From the NCBI GenBank assembly GCA_018676675.1, contig JABHEG010000065.1, positions 113,049 through 177,048 on the forward strand: 64,000 bases of DNA, in the 5' to 3' direction. Positions within the stretch are counted from its first letter, which is position 1. Every line of letters starts with the position of its first letter. The notes under the pieces are model-generated. The model had not been told where the DNA came from, ran no database searches, and saw only the letters and a list, made by a program, of their open reading frames with translations. This document shows, piece by piece, positions 17,738-27,592 of this stretch. The DNA comes from Lentisphaerota bacterium. Its GTDB lineage: Bacteria > Verrucomicrobiota > Lentisphaeria > Oligosphaerales > JABHEG01. The position numbers were made by a program, and so were the translations under genes.

Positions 17738-18736
17738 TCAACCAATACGCTTCAAAGCGACCATCGAGACAAGGTACAGCACGTAGCCAGTCACCAGGCA
17801 AACGCCCGACTTGCGCCCCAGCCGCCCGCGCCCTACGCCCACCAACAGGGCAAAGCCACAGAAACAGAGAGCAACGGGAATGTCGAGTCGAAACAGCCAC
17901 TCGTCTTCAAGCGTGAGCGGCCGAATCACGGCGGAAGATCCGGTTACCAGTGCGATATTGAGCACGTTCGCCCCAAAAATGTTCCCCACTGAGATGTCCT
18001 CAGCCTTCTTCCGAACAGCACTGATTGCGGTAAAAAGCTCAGGCAGTGAGGTCCCGAAGGCTACGAAAACGAGCGAAACGACAGCCTCCTTTACCCCGAG
18101 ATCTGAAGCGATGCGCTGTCCGTACTCGATGAGCAGGTAAGCACCGATCGCCACGAGCAGTCCTCCTCCCGCGAAGAGCCCCATATGGCGGCTCCATTCA
18201 GAGCGGGCCACAGGCAACGGCGCCTCACCGTTGCCCTCAGAAGCCGGGGCCTCGACGTGCAGCGACTCGTAGTAGTTCACGACCAGAAACACGGCTAGGA
18301 AAATCAGTAGTACGCAACCTTCGGCGCGATCCAGCCGAGCGACGCCATCCACCAGGGATGGCCGAACAAGGGCGAGTGCAACGCCAATGAGGCCGACCAT
18401 GAAGACGCCCTTCACCAGGAAGATCTCCCGCTTGGCCCGGGCAACGACGAAGAACAGCATCCCTCCGAGAATGAAGCCGGTGTTGCAGATGATCGACCCG
18501 ACCGCATTTCCCAGTGCCATGTCAACTGCCCCCTTCAGAGAGGCCGTGACCGAAGAAACGAACTCAGGCAGGGTCGTGCAGATGCTGACGATGGTCGCCC
18601 CAATCACCAACTGTGAAACGCCTGAAGCGCGAGCAATCCAGACAGCACTGTCCAGAAAAAGGTCGCTTCCCCTGACAATGATATAGAGCCCCAGGCAGAA
18701 CAGGAGGAGGTTAAGGTAGAGGGGCGTCTGAGTCAT
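17738..18736 (-). CDS. CaCA-family calcium/sodium antiporter
   Basis: 332-residue inner-membrane exchanger with about ten hydrophobic segments. Both alpha repeats are visible: TTLPEFVSSVTASLKG with DMALGNAVGSIICN in the first half, and GTSLPELFTAISAVRK with ISVGNIFGANVLN in the second. These acidic residues form the ion path in the YrbG/NCX group. The central cytoplasmic loop (around residue 165) is short and acidic. Ion specificity is inferred from family. Confidence 0.93.
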   Translation of the reverse strand: MTQTPLYLNLLLFCLGLYIIVRGSDLFLDSAVWIARASGVSQLVIGATIVSICTTLPEFVSSVTASLKGAVDMALGNAVGSIICNTGFILGGMLFFVVARAKREIFLVKGVFMVGLIGVALALVRPSLVDGVARLDRAEGCVLLIFLAVFLVVNYYESLHVEAPASEGNGEAPLPVARSEWSRHMGLFAGGGLLVAIGAYLLIEYGQRIASDLGVKEAVVSLVFVAFGTSLPELFTAISAVRKKAEDISVGNIFGANVLNIALVTGSSAVIRPLTLEDEWLFRLDIPVALCFCGFALLVGVGRGRLGRKSGVCLVTGYVLYLVSMVALKRIG

Positions 18737-18771
18737 TCAGATTCCTTAGGAGAAATTCGGTCTGCGGCCGC

Positions 18772-19857
18772 TCAAAGCAGGTTGGCGTTGTAATACCTGA
18801 AGACCTCGTCATCCATGGCGAAGATCGTGGCGATGAGCGCAACGCGAATCCACATTCCATTGCGGACCTGCCGCCAGTAAATCGCCCGTGGGTCGGCATC
18901 GACCGCAACGTCAATCTCCTCCCGGCGCGGCAACGGATGCATGATTATGGCACGCTGCTTCAACAGGGCCAGATGGTCGTGGCGGAAATAGTAGCGCGTG
19001 TTGTCAAGCTTCTTGCTCTCCCCAGGCGTCTTATCCCACTCGTCCTGAATGCGAGTCATGTAGATGGCGTCCGCCTCAGGGATCACGCTCTCGAAGTCGT
19101 AGGAGACCTCGTAGGACACGCCGGCGGCATCCAGTTGGCCGAGAATGTCGTCGGTCACCTGCAGTTCCTTCGGGGCAACGAAGAACTGCTTCACGCCGGG
19201 ATACTTGGTCAAAAGGTACGCAAGGGACCGGACAGTGCGCCCACGGGCCAAATCGCCGACGAAGACCACATTCTTGCCCTCGATGCCCCCTCGCCGCTCG
19301 AAGCTGCGCTGAATGGTATAGATGTCCAGCAGGGACTGGGTCGGATGCTGGTCACGTCCCGAACCCGCATTGATAATCGGGACAGGTCGTCCCGTATTGG
19401 AGAGAAGCCAAGCCATCCGTTCAGCAAAGCCCTGCTGCGGGGTCCGCATGATCAGGAGGTCGAAATAGGAACTGAATGTCCGTACCGTGTCCTCACGGGA
19501 CTCCCCCTTCATCTCGCTGGAAGTCGATGGGTCCCGGACCTCACCAACCTTTACGCCAAGAATCTGACAGGCAGCGTAGAATGAGAGAAACGTACGGCTG
19601 CTGGGCTGAGTGAAATCCAACATCGCACGTCGATGATCCAGCAACCCTGAGAGGAAACGCATCCCCGTCTTGCTCTTCGCGATCCCGCGAACACACGTCG
19701 CCAGTCGACAGAGTCGGTCGAGGCCGTCACGCTCGAACTGCTGGGCGATCAAGACGTGGAAAAGACGTCCTTCCTGGCTGAAATAGGGGCCCTTTTTCTG
19801 GACTTCGAGAGCTTTGAACTCCGGCCAGGAGACATCGACGAGACGCTTCTCTTCCAT
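18772..19857 (-). CDS. pyrB: Aspartate carbamoyltransferase
   Basis: Forms carbamoyl-aspartate in pyrimidine synthesis. From the ATG at 19857 the protein has 361 residues, about 50 more than most catalytic chains, mainly at the N-terminus. Family motifs are HPTQSLLD, AGSGRDQHPTQ and the C-terminal MHPLPRREEIDVAVD. The carbamoyl-phosphate loop reads S86-S-R-T-F90 instead of STRTR, keeping the Arg-Thr pair but losing the last arginine. No regulatory pyrI follows. It lies 100 bp downstream of argF, so two carbamoyl-phosphate-using enzymes are adjacent, giving likely co-transcription. Confidence 0.88.
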   Translation of the reverse strand: MEEKRLVDVSWPEFKALEVQKKGPYFSQEGRLFHVLIAQQFERDGLDRLCRLATCVRGIAKSKTGMRFLSGLLDHRRAMLDFTQPSSRTFLSFYAACQILGVKVGEVRDPSTSSEMKGESREDTVRTFSSYFDLLIMRTPQQGFAERMAWLLSNTGRPVPIINAGSGRDQHPTQSLLDIYTIQRSFERRGGIEGKNVVFVGDLARGRTVRSLAYLLTKYPGVKQFFVAPKELQVTDDILGQLDAAGVSYEVSYDFESVIPEADAIYMTRIQDEWDKTPGESKKLDNTRYYFRHDHLALLKQRAIIMHPLPRREEIDVAVDADPRAIYWRQVRNGMWIRVALIATIFAMDDEVFRYYNANLL

Positions 19858-19957
19858 GGGTTCGGCCCTTCTATTCTTCACATTCTGCATGCTGCCCGGA
19901 AACGCATCCGTCAAGCGGAGGAAGGCGGAAACGTCAGCCCTGACGCCGTATGGGGAA

Positions 19958-20971
19958 CTACCCCATCGTGGCGGTCATAATCGCTTTGAGAGTGTGCATC
20001 CGATTCTCAGCCTGATCAAACACCTTCGAGAACGGCGCTTCAAAGACATCATCAGTCACCTCCAATGCCCCCAACTCGCGGGTGACCTCGGTCTGGTGGT
20101 TGTGGAACGCGGGCAAGCAGTGCAGGAAAATCAGGGCACCCGCTGGGAGGTTCCCTGTGGCATCGGCCATCGCCATGTCAACCTGGAACGGACGGAGCAG
20201 TTCGAGACGCTGCTGGAATTGACTCTCCTCGCCCATGGAAACCCAGACGTCAGTGTAAAGTACGTTTGCCCCGCGCACTCCCTCGATTGGATCGTGGGAC
20301 ACTTCGCTGACACATCCGTTCCGTGCGGCGGCGGCCGCTGCAAGGGAAACCACCTCGGCACTGGGAGACAGCTCCTGTGGACAGCAGTTGACAAAATCTA
20401 TCCCGACCTTCGCACAGCCCACCATCAGGGAATTGCAGACGTTGTTGCGCCCATCGCCAACAAACGCGAACCGCAGGCCCCGGAGCCTCCCAAACGCCTC
20501 TTTCGCAGTCTGCAGATCGGCCAGGATCTGGCTCGGATGCCATTCGTCGGTCAGGCCATTCCACACCGGGATACCTGAGAACGCCGCTAACCCCTCAACC
20601 GTCGACTGAGAATACCCACGAAAAAGGATGCCGTCGAACATGCGTCCAAGTACTCGGGCCGTGTCTGCAACCGACTCCTTCTTCCCCAGATGAATGTCGT
20701 TCTTGCCGAGGTATTCCGCCTGCCCACCCTCATCGGCCACAGCGACCACGGCAGCACAGCGCGTCCGCGTCGATGCTTTCTCAAAGATCAAACAGACGTT
20801 CTTTCCTGCCAGCAATCGCCCCTCAAGGGCGCTCGTCGAGTGTCCGAGTTTCTTGCCTTTCAAGGCAATGGCCAGATCGACCAAACCGAAGACCTGCTGA
20901 TCGCTCAGATCGTTGAGAGCCAACAGACTGCTTTGTTTGAGGCCCAGTTCCGTAGTCATCGTGAGGCCCAT
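19958..20971 (-). CDS. argF: Ornithine carbamoyltransferase
   Basis: Makes citrulline from ornithine and carbamoyl phosphate. 337 residues with the carbamoyl-phosphate loop S67-T-R-T-R71, the WNGLTDEWHPSQILADL region and HCLPAFHN near the C-terminus, all typical. AGGAGG lies only one base before the ATG at 20971 and 13 bases before the next in-frame ATG (20959), so the exact start is uncertain. It may be anabolic or catabolic; no arcA or arcC is nearby. Confidence 0.92.
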   Translation of the reverse strand: MGLTMTTELGLKQSSLLALNDLSDQQVFGLVDLAIALKGKKLGHSTSALEGRLLAGKNVCLIFEKASTRTRCAAVVAVADEGGQAEYLGKNDIHLGKKESVADTARVLGRMFDGILFRGYSQSTVEGLAAFSGIPVWNGLTDEWHPSQILADLQTAKEAFGRLRGLRFAFVGDGRNNVCNSLMVGCAKVGIDFVNCCPQELSPSAEVVSLAAAAAARNGCVSEVSHDPIEGVRGANVLYTDVWVSMGEESQFQQRLELLRPFQVDMAMADATGNLPAGALIFLHCLPAFHNHQTEVTRELGALEVTDDVFEAPFSKVFDQAENRMHTLKAIMTATMG

Positions 20972-21055
20972 GCCTCCTGTTCTTGCTGTGAGTCAAGCTG
21001 ACGAAACACGTAACGTAGCTGCGTTTGGCGTTTTTCCCACGACCATGCCACGTCG

Positions 21056-23860
21056 TCACTGAGCCATCGCGACAAGCCGCCGGGCATAGCGACGAATGAG
21101 AAGATGCCCGTCGTCAACGTAGGCCTCCAGACGGGGTACTTCGTCAGCGCACCCCAACTCCAGCAGCGAACGGACGGCGCGAAGCTCAACGGCAAAGCGG
21201 AACGAGGTGAGCCGGAATTCCTTGACGCCCCACAGCGACACCGTTGATGCACCGTCCAGCCCGTCCACCAAAAAGGCCTTGAGTGCCACAACCCCGGCTT
21301 TGTCTCCCAATCTCCCAATCGCTTTGAGCACCAGAACAGCCACCGCAGCCTGCAGATCGGGTGCCTGCAGGAGCTCACAGAGGGCCGGAAGGGCCTCGGG
21401 AGCACGTATCTCAGCCAGGGCTAACGCCGCAACGACGTACGGAGGAGGGGATTTGATCCCGAGGGCCGGTTCGGCAATCCGCTCCCGGAATGCGTTGCTC
21501 AGCACCGATCGCACGGACTCACTGCTGATTCCGCCGGCAGCCGCAGCCACAGCTCCGGCGAATGCCCGGTCCCGGACCACCTCGGAAGTGAAGAACGCAT
21601 CCCAGTCCACAGCGGCAGCCCGTTGACTCAAACGCCACATGGCCAATCCGTTACGTTCCGTTCCCAGCGCGTCCAGGAGAGCGTCGATCTCCACAGCCAT
21701 CGCAGGCTCGGCCGCGGGTGGAGGAACAACCCCCCGTTCTGTCAACTCCTCGCATAGCTCGGCCACATCGACCCCAGCCGGTGGGACGCCGTCGCGCGCC
21801 GCCTTCGCCGCCGCAACCCCGCAGATCTCTCCGATTTTCTGCAGATCCCGCTGCATGCGTACGAGTTGGTGCAAATCGTGGTCAATCGAGATCGCCCGAC
21901 ATCCTACCAGGACACCGTCGACGCCAGCGGGATACAGACAACGATAGGGCAACTCCCCCGTGGCCATCTGGCGCCAGAGACCAAAGAGAACGACATGTCG
22001 GTAAGCCCAGTCGCTCTCTTCGGCATAGTCAATCGCGTGATTATCATAGTGGGCTGTCGACTCACAAACGGTGTCCGGGTAACGCGCTCCCTCCAGAAAG
22101 TCGGAAAACGTCAACCGGACGTCTCCTTTGATAAAACGGCTCTCCCGCAGCCCGATGATCGAAGCCAGGCAGCAATGATGCATCTCCTCCGTGAAGGGGC
22201 CTTCCTCCCACAGCCGACGACGGCCCTCGAAATGGGCACGGGAAAAGTCCAGAGTATCCGTGGGATCAACCCACCCCGCATCGAAGTTCCGAGACCAGAG
22301 AACACCATCGCGGACGACCGTTGGCGTATAGCTGTAGGGTTGAGGAAAGCCGTCTCCCTCACGCCCCAATGCGAAGGCCGCTCCGCTGGCCGCCGCCAGA
22401 TCAGCGTCTCCCGTGGCATCGATGGCCACGGTGCAGGGGTAAACGTGGTAACCGGAATCAGCCAGCGCGATGACGCCGTTGACAGTATTCCCTTCCTTCA
22501 CGACACCAAACACCGTGCTCCCGACGCACACATCAGCAGCCTGAACGGCGAGCTGGTCACTGAGGATGCGCGCTTTGGCCATCGGGTTGTAGCCCCGGAC
22601 GCGGTCCGCAATCCGGTTGCTCATCCCTGAGGTCTGTTCGTCGACCGCATCCTGAATTCCTCCCGGTTTGCCGTGGTAGTAACTGTGAATCCGTCCCCCT
22701 GTCCCGATTCCGCCGGGGAAGGGGGCGGGGTCCAACACGATCACGCTCGCCCCGGTGTCGGCCGCGGCCAAGGCCGCATAAGCCCCCCCCGTGCCGTATC
22801 CTGCAACCACCACATCAACAGGATCGTGCAACGTCGCCCAAACAGCCGGCAGCGTCGTTGTCTCCAAGTCCTGCTCCGGGGCAGCCGTCAACTCAGATGT
22901 CTGCAGGATCATGCCCGCGGGACACGAATTGGCCGAGCCAGGCAGTGGGATGCCCGTCGATGCAGCGCGTTCCAGCTCCGCCGAGTTCGCCTCACTACCA
23001 TCCTGATCGGCCAGCAGAACGTGGAGGCCCGTCCCGGCAAGGTCGGGAAGTACAGGCGACACCTGCACACCGTCACGCTCTATTTCCGGGGCAATGTCGA
23101 CGAACGTCGCGTGAGCAAATTCCGGCGTGTGCTCACGGAGGTGCGTCGTGATATCCCCTGCCACGTCAAGCGTGCGACGCAGAATCTCCCCTCTCGACTC
23201 TCCTCGGGCCACAGGAATGGAGAAAGTCGCAATCGCTTCCTGCTCCCAGAATGCCCGCTCGAGCTGCACGCTGTTCCCTGCCGCCCCGAGTGCCTCAGGC
23301 AGGGGAACTGAGCGCCCCTCAGCGGGAACGTCAATGCCAAACAGATAGAAACGCCTTGTTGCCCGGTCCGCCTGAACCGATGCTATCCCCAAGCCACGGC
23401 GGGAAAACTCGCCCCACGGTGTCGCATCGATGACCACCGGTGCCTGGACAGCTTGCCGGCCGCTCTTCCCAACGACTTCTACGCCGCTCAGGACACCGTC
23501 GGCATCGGTCAGAAGCCGGGCAGGGCTGAGCCGCACAAACGTCGTCAGGCCCTCCTGTTGGATCAGCTGGTCAAAGGCCAAAGAGGCGATAAAGACGTCG
23601 AGCTTCTCCCCGTTGTTTCCCCCCTGGCCGGCACAGAGGGCATGCAATGCCCCCCCCAAGTAGTCACCGGGCAGTCTGTCACGCCAACAGCCACTGACCT
23701 CACGCCCCAAGACAGGACCGCTCTCAAGCAGACAGACACGTATCCCCTTCCGGGCCAAACTGACCGCGGTTGCCACACCGGCAGTGCCGGCTCCGACAAC
23801 CACAACATCGCCGCGCCACAAAATGGTCGCACTGCGTTCGGCAATCCCAACGGTCGCCAT
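21056..23860 (-). CDS. Tandem FAD-dependent oxidoreductase with C-terminal HEAT-like repeats
   Basis: 934 residues from the ATG at 23860 (GAGGTG upstream). Two FAD-binding Rossmann motifs occur: VVVGAGTAGVATAVSLARKG near residues 20-40, and VVVAGYGTGGAYAALAAADTG near 350-370, the latter followed by GGIGTGGRIHSYYHG, typical of the FAD_oxidored family. The first unit is shorter and may be a degenerate partner. The last ~170 residues contain helical repeats (ALAEIRAPEALPALCELLQAP; KAIGRLGDKAGVVALKAFL) resembling HEAT. No signal peptide is seen. Similar large FAD proteins are common in PVC and soil bacteria; the substrate is unknown. Confidence 0.82.
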   Translation of the reverse strand: MATVGIAERSATILWRGDVVVVGAGTAGVATAVSLARKGIRVCLLESGPVLGREVSGCWRDRLPGDYLGGALHALCAGQGGNNGEKLDVFIASLAFDQLIQQEGLTTFVRLSPARLLTDADGVLSGVEVVGKSGRQAVQAPVVIDATPWGEFSRRGLGIASVQADRATRRFYLFGIDVPAEGRSVPLPEALGAAGNSVQLERAFWEQEAIATFSIPVARGESRGEILRRTLDVAGDITTHLREHTPEFAHATFVDIAPEIERDGVQVSPVLPDLAGTGLHVLLADQDGSEANSAELERAASTGIPLPGSANSCPAGMILQTSELTAAPEQDLETTTLPAVWATLHDPVDVVVAGYGTGGAYAALAAADTGASVIVLDPAPFPGGIGTGGRIHSYYHGKPGGIQDAVDEQTSGMSNRIADRVRGYNPMAKARILSDQLAVQAADVCVGSTVFGVVKEGNTVNGVIALADSGYHVYPCTVAIDATGDADLAAASGAAFALGREGDGFPQPYSYTPTVVRDGVLWSRNFDAGWVDPTDTLDFSRAHFEGRRRLWEEGPFTEEMHHCCLASIIGLRESRFIKGDVRLTFSDFLEGARYPDTVCESTAHYDNHAIDYAEESDWAYRHVVLFGLWRQMATGELPYRCLYPAGVDGVLVGCRAISIDHDLHQLVRMQRDLQKIGEICGVAAAKAARDGVPPAGVDVAELCEELTERGVVPPPAAEPAMAVEIDALLDALGTERNGLAMWRLSQRAAAVDWDAFFTSEVVRDRAFAGAVAAAAGGISSESVRSVLSNAFRERIAEPALGIKSPPPYVVAALALAEIRAPEALPALCELLQAPDLQAAVAVLVLKAIGRLGDKAGVVALKAFLVDGLDGASTVSLWGVKEFRLTSFRFAVELRAVRSLLELGCADEVPRLEAYVDDGHLLIRRYARRLVAMAQ

Positions 23861-24156
23861 TGTCACACCTCTCTGGCTTACTCTATGTCGATCAGTCGTC
23901 TGGCGTCTCACGGACGGTGGGCTGGTCAGAGGGAGGGCGGAAGCACCCGGGACACGTCACCCCGATGCCCACGTCCATCAGCGCAATATACGAAACGCCC
24001 GAGCGATGTCCAAGCGTTCAGATGCCGAGGCGACGGGAGGACCTGCCCGGCGCCGCCTTTATCGGCCGGAGCGCTGTGGTATGGTAGGACCATCCCGGAC
24101 AACGCCAGGCTGGGACCTCGAAGCGTCTCCGTAAGAACAAAGGCAATCGACCAACC

Positions 24157-24609
24157 ATGCGAGCCGTCATCCAGCGCGTTCTAGAAGCATCTGTGGACTG
24201 TGATGGAACCACCGTCGGCCAAATCGGGCATGGCCTCCTGATTCTGCTTGGCGTCCGAACCGGGGACACAAGCGCTGAAGCCGACTACCTGGTCGAGAAG
24301 TGCATGAACCTGAGAATTTTCACCGACGCGGACGGAAAGTTCAACTTATCGGTGAGAGACATTGAGGGAGAGGTACTCGTCGTCTCCCAGTTCACCCTCT
24401 ACGGTGACACCCGAAAGGGCCGACGCCCCAGCTTTGTGGACGCGGCGCGTCCAGACGTGTCTGAACCACTCTACGATCAGTTCGTAGCCAGGGTGCGAGC
24501 AACGGGCTTGAAAACAGAGACCGGGATCTTTGGTGCCATGATGCGTGTCAATCTGGTGAACGACGGACCGGTAACCGTGTTGGTAGAACGAGAAAGGCCA
24601 GAGGGATGA
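24157..24609 (+). CDS. dtd: D-aminoacyl-tRNA deacylase
   Basis: Removes D-amino acids (and glycine mischarged on tRNA-Ala) from tRNA. 150 residues, normal length. Active-site motifs are [19 protein letters not shown] (about 80-98) and NDGPVTV near the C-terminus, corresponding to SQFTL and NxGPVT. The stop overlaps the start of cysE by four bases (ATGA), so the pair is probably translated together. Confidence 0.95.
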   Translation: MRAVIQRVLEASVDCDGTTVGQIGHGLLILLGVRTGDTSAEADYLVEKCMNLRIFTDADGKFNLSVRDIEGEVLVVSQFTLYGDTRKGRRPSFVDAARPDVSEPLYDQFVARVRATGLKTETGIFGAMMRVNLVNDGPVTVLVERERPEG

Positions 24610-25598
24610 CAGGAAAAGCAGGCACAACAATAGCCAGGTGCTCTTCGAACGACCGGCAGCCCTTCCCCTCGCAGTTCACCCCTGAACTGGCCCGTGAACT
24701 CACAGCCAGCATCTGCGAGACCTACGAAGACGAACGAGGGATCAACCACCTCGACGGCTCCAACATGCCGGAACGGGAGGAAATCCTGGGAATTCTCAAC
24801 GACATCCTCGAGATCCTCTTCCCCGGTTACTCGGGCAGGCATCGGATCAGCCGAGCCGGGCTGGAGTTCTCAATCGGCAACCTGATGAATGAGGCCATCA
24901 AACGACTGGTGGAACAAGTCGAGCGTGCTCTGGCGTACCGCTGCCGCCTGGAATCCTGCGATAGCTGCGACTGCCGGAAACAGGCGGGGAATGCGGCGAT
25001 AGCCCTCTTCAGGGCCCTCCCGAGCGTCCGTGAAGTCCTGAAAACCGATGTGCAGGCTGCGATGGAGGGTGATCCGGCGGCAAAATCCACGGACGAAGTC
25101 GTCATTTCATACCCCGGGCTGAAAGCCATCGCAGTCCACCGCGTCGCCCATGAACTGCACCGGGCAGGTGTTCCACTCATCCCACGCGTCATGGGCGAGC
25201 ACGCCCATGCCACGACCGGGATAGACATCCACCCGGGAGCAACCATCGGGCATCGCTTCTTTATTGACCACGGAACCGGCGTGGTGATCGGCGAAACCGC
25301 AACCATAGGGGACAGAGTTAAGCTGTACCAAGGTGTGACCCTCGGTGCAATGAGCTTCCCGAAGGATGCCTGTGGCAGACTGATCAAAGGAGTAAAGCGT
25401 CATCCGAATCTCGAGGATGGAGTGACCGTCTACGCAGGCGCAACGCTCCTGGGAGACATTACCGTAGGACACCATTCTGTGATCGGCGGAAACGTGTGGT
25501 TGACCGAGTCCGTTCCCCCACACACCAAGATCACCATCGCCCCACCAGAGTTAGCGATCAGGACTCGCGGAAACGAGGCTGGCAGCGCGAATGAGTGA
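24606..25598 (+). CDS. cysE: Serine O-acetyltransferase
   Basis: Acetylates serine with acetyl-CoA for cysteine synthesis. 330 residues. The N-terminal ~200 residues are the helical SATase domain, with extra sequence at the start and a cysteine cluster ([11 protein letters not shown] near residue 115-125). The left-handed beta-helix hexapeptide repeats follow ([48 protein letters not shown]), with the catalytic His and Asp in the expected HPGA and DHG stretches. It resembles the long EpsC/SatA-type enzymes. No cysK is adjacent. Confidence 0.9.
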   Translation: MTGKAGTTIARCSSNDRQPFPSQFTPELARELTASICETYEDERGINHLDGSNMPEREEILGILNDILEILFPGYSGRHRISRAGLEFSIGNLMNEAIKRLVEQVERALAYRCRLESCDSCDCRKQAGNAAIALFRALPSVREVLKTDVQAAMEGDPAAKSTDEVVISYPGLKAIAVHRVAHELHRAGVPLIPRVMGEHAHATTGIDIHPGATIGHRFFIDHGTGVVIGETATIGDRVKLYQGVTLGAMSFPKDACGRLIKGVKRHPNLEDGVTVYAGATLLGDITVGHHSVIGGNVWLTESVPPHTKITIAPPELAIRTRGNEAGSANE

Positions 25599-25869
25599 TT
25601 GCCACGGGCGCGCCCTCCGGCAGACACTCACCAACCAACCCTCCGCGCCTGGACGCAAACTCCGCCTCAGCACCATCGGAGCCACTGGCCAGCTAGCACT
25701 CAGGATGTTACATTGTCAGTTGACTCTGGCTCTCGGAAGGCACCGGTTCTGTGCCCTTGAGAGGCCATTTCCAGAGCCTTCCGGGTAAGCTGGGGAAGCA
25801 GGTGTGGGCGAGCAATTTTGCCCCGCTGCCCCCCCCTGAAACCCGACTCGGAGGCAGGACGGGACGGAC

Positions 25870-27444
25870 ATGTCTGAAGCGAAGGTGCAGTTCCAAGTCG
25901 TGATGTTTATAGATATCCCGACGGCTGCGCATATCCGCGAGGCCGAGGGGGGCTCCGCCGAACGCTCTTTCCTCGACCGCTGTGTGTCCATCCTGAGTGT
26001 CGTCCGGAAACAGCACGATGGGGTCCTCGTGCGCACAGTCGGCAGTACGCTTCTCTGCACATTCGCGACCGCAGACAACGCCATCCAAGCCTCGGCCAGC
26101 ATGAACGAGGCCATCGCTCGGGACTTCTCGGATAGCTTGGTCCCCCCTTCCCTCCGAATCGGGATGCAGGCAGGAGATGTCACCATCCGAGGCGGAGGCT
26201 GTTCCGGCGATGTAGTCACCACCGCGGCACGAATCGTGACCCTCGCCCAGCCACACCAAATCCTGACCACCGAGGTCGTGCACGCCCAGGTCACCCCCCG
26301 TTTCCAGCACCGCTTGAGCTCCCTTGAAAACGCGAAAGCAATGGAGAGTCGACTCAACGTGAAACTGTTTGAGGTCATGTGGGAGAAGCCCCTGACCTCG
26401 GCGACCCCGGAAGACAAATCGCGCACTTCAGTCATCGCTAAGCAGCCTCCACCCGAACCAGCCCCTGAACCGCAGGCCCCAAAACCGCAGCTGGACCGGA
26501 TCCCTCTGGGCCACGCCGAAGAGGAACCGCAGGCCCCCCCGCAATTGCGTCCCCCCACCAAGGAAGAGCCGCAGGAAGCGCGCACGACCGACGGCCTGGA
26601 GTTCACTGACAGTCCTCAGGAACTCACCCCCCCGGGCGGGGCACCGGTGTTGAGAGGCGCCCCACTGGTCGATTTCGGAGGGGGCACGGGCCCGTCCTTC
26701 CTGGCGCCCGACAAGCCAAAGCAGCCGTCCGCATCCGCCCCGGCTGACGAGAAGCCACCCGGAGGCTGGATCGTGTCCGCTCTCGAGGAAGACGGTGGCC
26801 CGCCACTCGTCCCCGCTCCCACCGAGGAGGAAGGCACGGGCGAGGGAGACGTCGGGGAGCCGTACCTCAACCTGGAAGCTACGACCTCGCTGAGAACGAG
26901 TCCGCAGGGAAGCGAACAGGACGGGACTGCTCCCGACGCAGTCGCACCGCGGCCCCGCAAAAAGAGAATCATCCTCAAAGAAATCGTTGAGAGACCCAGC
27001 CCGTCTCCAGCACAACCTGAGCCCACGCCACCCCAGTCACAGCCTGCACCGGCGTCTCCTCAACTCCAGGCCCCCACCGCTCAGGCACCCGCCGCTCAGG
27101 CACCCCAGGATCCCAGGCTCCTCAGGCTCTGCCTTATCATCCATCAGAAAGTCATTCTGGTAGACGCGGGACGCCCAAATGTCTCCATGGGACGAGACGA
27201 GTCAAACGATGTCATAATCGGTGTCCATACAGCGTCCCGAAGACATGCGGAAGTGGCCCTCCGAGACGGGGCTTTCTATCTCATCGACCACAGCTGGAAC
27301 GGCACCTATGTCTACGACGAAGTTGGGTACGAGACGTTGGTCCATAACAGCGAGGTTCAAATCACGCGGAGCGGCGTCATCTGCCCAGGATGCCCCGGAG
27401 ATGTCGATGGTGTGGAAGCCATCCGCTTTGTCCTGGCATCCTGA
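25870..27444 (+). CDS. FHA-domain protein with degenerate class III cyclase domain
   Basis: 524 residues, cytoplasmic by sequence. Residues ~5-180 resemble a class III nucleotide cyclase catalytic domain: VVMFIDIPTAAHI carries the first metal Asp (D15), but the usual Gly-Asp of the second metal site is G58-S59, so catalysis is unlikely. Residues ~190-425 are a Pro/Glu/Ala-rich linker. Residues ~435-515 form an FHA domain (SMGRDESNDVII, SRRHAEV, NGTYV), which binds phosphothreonine. The whole suggests a signalling adaptor, perhaps reading a Ser/Thr kinase. No kinase is nearby. Confidence 0.82.
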   Translation: MSEAKVQFQVVMFIDIPTAAHIREAEGGSAERSFLDRCVSILSVVRKQHDGVLVRTVGSTLLCTFATADNAIQASASMNEAIARDFSDSLVPPSLRIGMQAGDVTIRGGGCSGDVVTTAARIVTLAQPHQILTTEVVHAQVTPRFQHRLSSLENAKAMESRLNVKLFEVMWEKPLTSATPEDKSRTSVIAKQPPPEPAPEPQAPKPQLDRIPLGHAEEEPQAPPQLRPPTKEEPQEARTTDGLEFTDSPQELTPPGGAPVLRGAPLVDFGGGTGPSFLAPDKPKQPSASAPADEKPPGGWIVSALEEDGGPPLVPAPTEEEGTGEGDVGEPYLNLEATTSLRTSPQGSEQDGTAPDAVAPRPRKKRIILKEIVERPSPSPAQPEPTPPQSQPAPASPQLQAPTAQAPAAQAPQDPRLLRLCLIIHQKVILVDAGRPNVSMGRDESNDVIIGVHTASRRHAEVALRDGAFYLIDHSWNGTYVYDEVGYETLVHNSEVQITRSGVICPGCPGDVDGVEAIRFVLAS

Positions 27445-27592
27445 CCCCTCCCTTCCCCCGTCGAATCCCTCAAATCGCAGGCCGGACTCGATGTCTTCGG
27501 GTCGCCGATGAAACGGCGAGGCCAACTCCGCTCTTAGGCGCCACGGGTTCGAGAATTGACGAGGCCGAAACGCCACCCCAAACAGGTAACCG

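Noticed and set aside
24694..24885. Small separate plus-strand gene inside cysE
   Set aside because: Overlaps a conserved enzyme in another frame and shows no homology or start signal.
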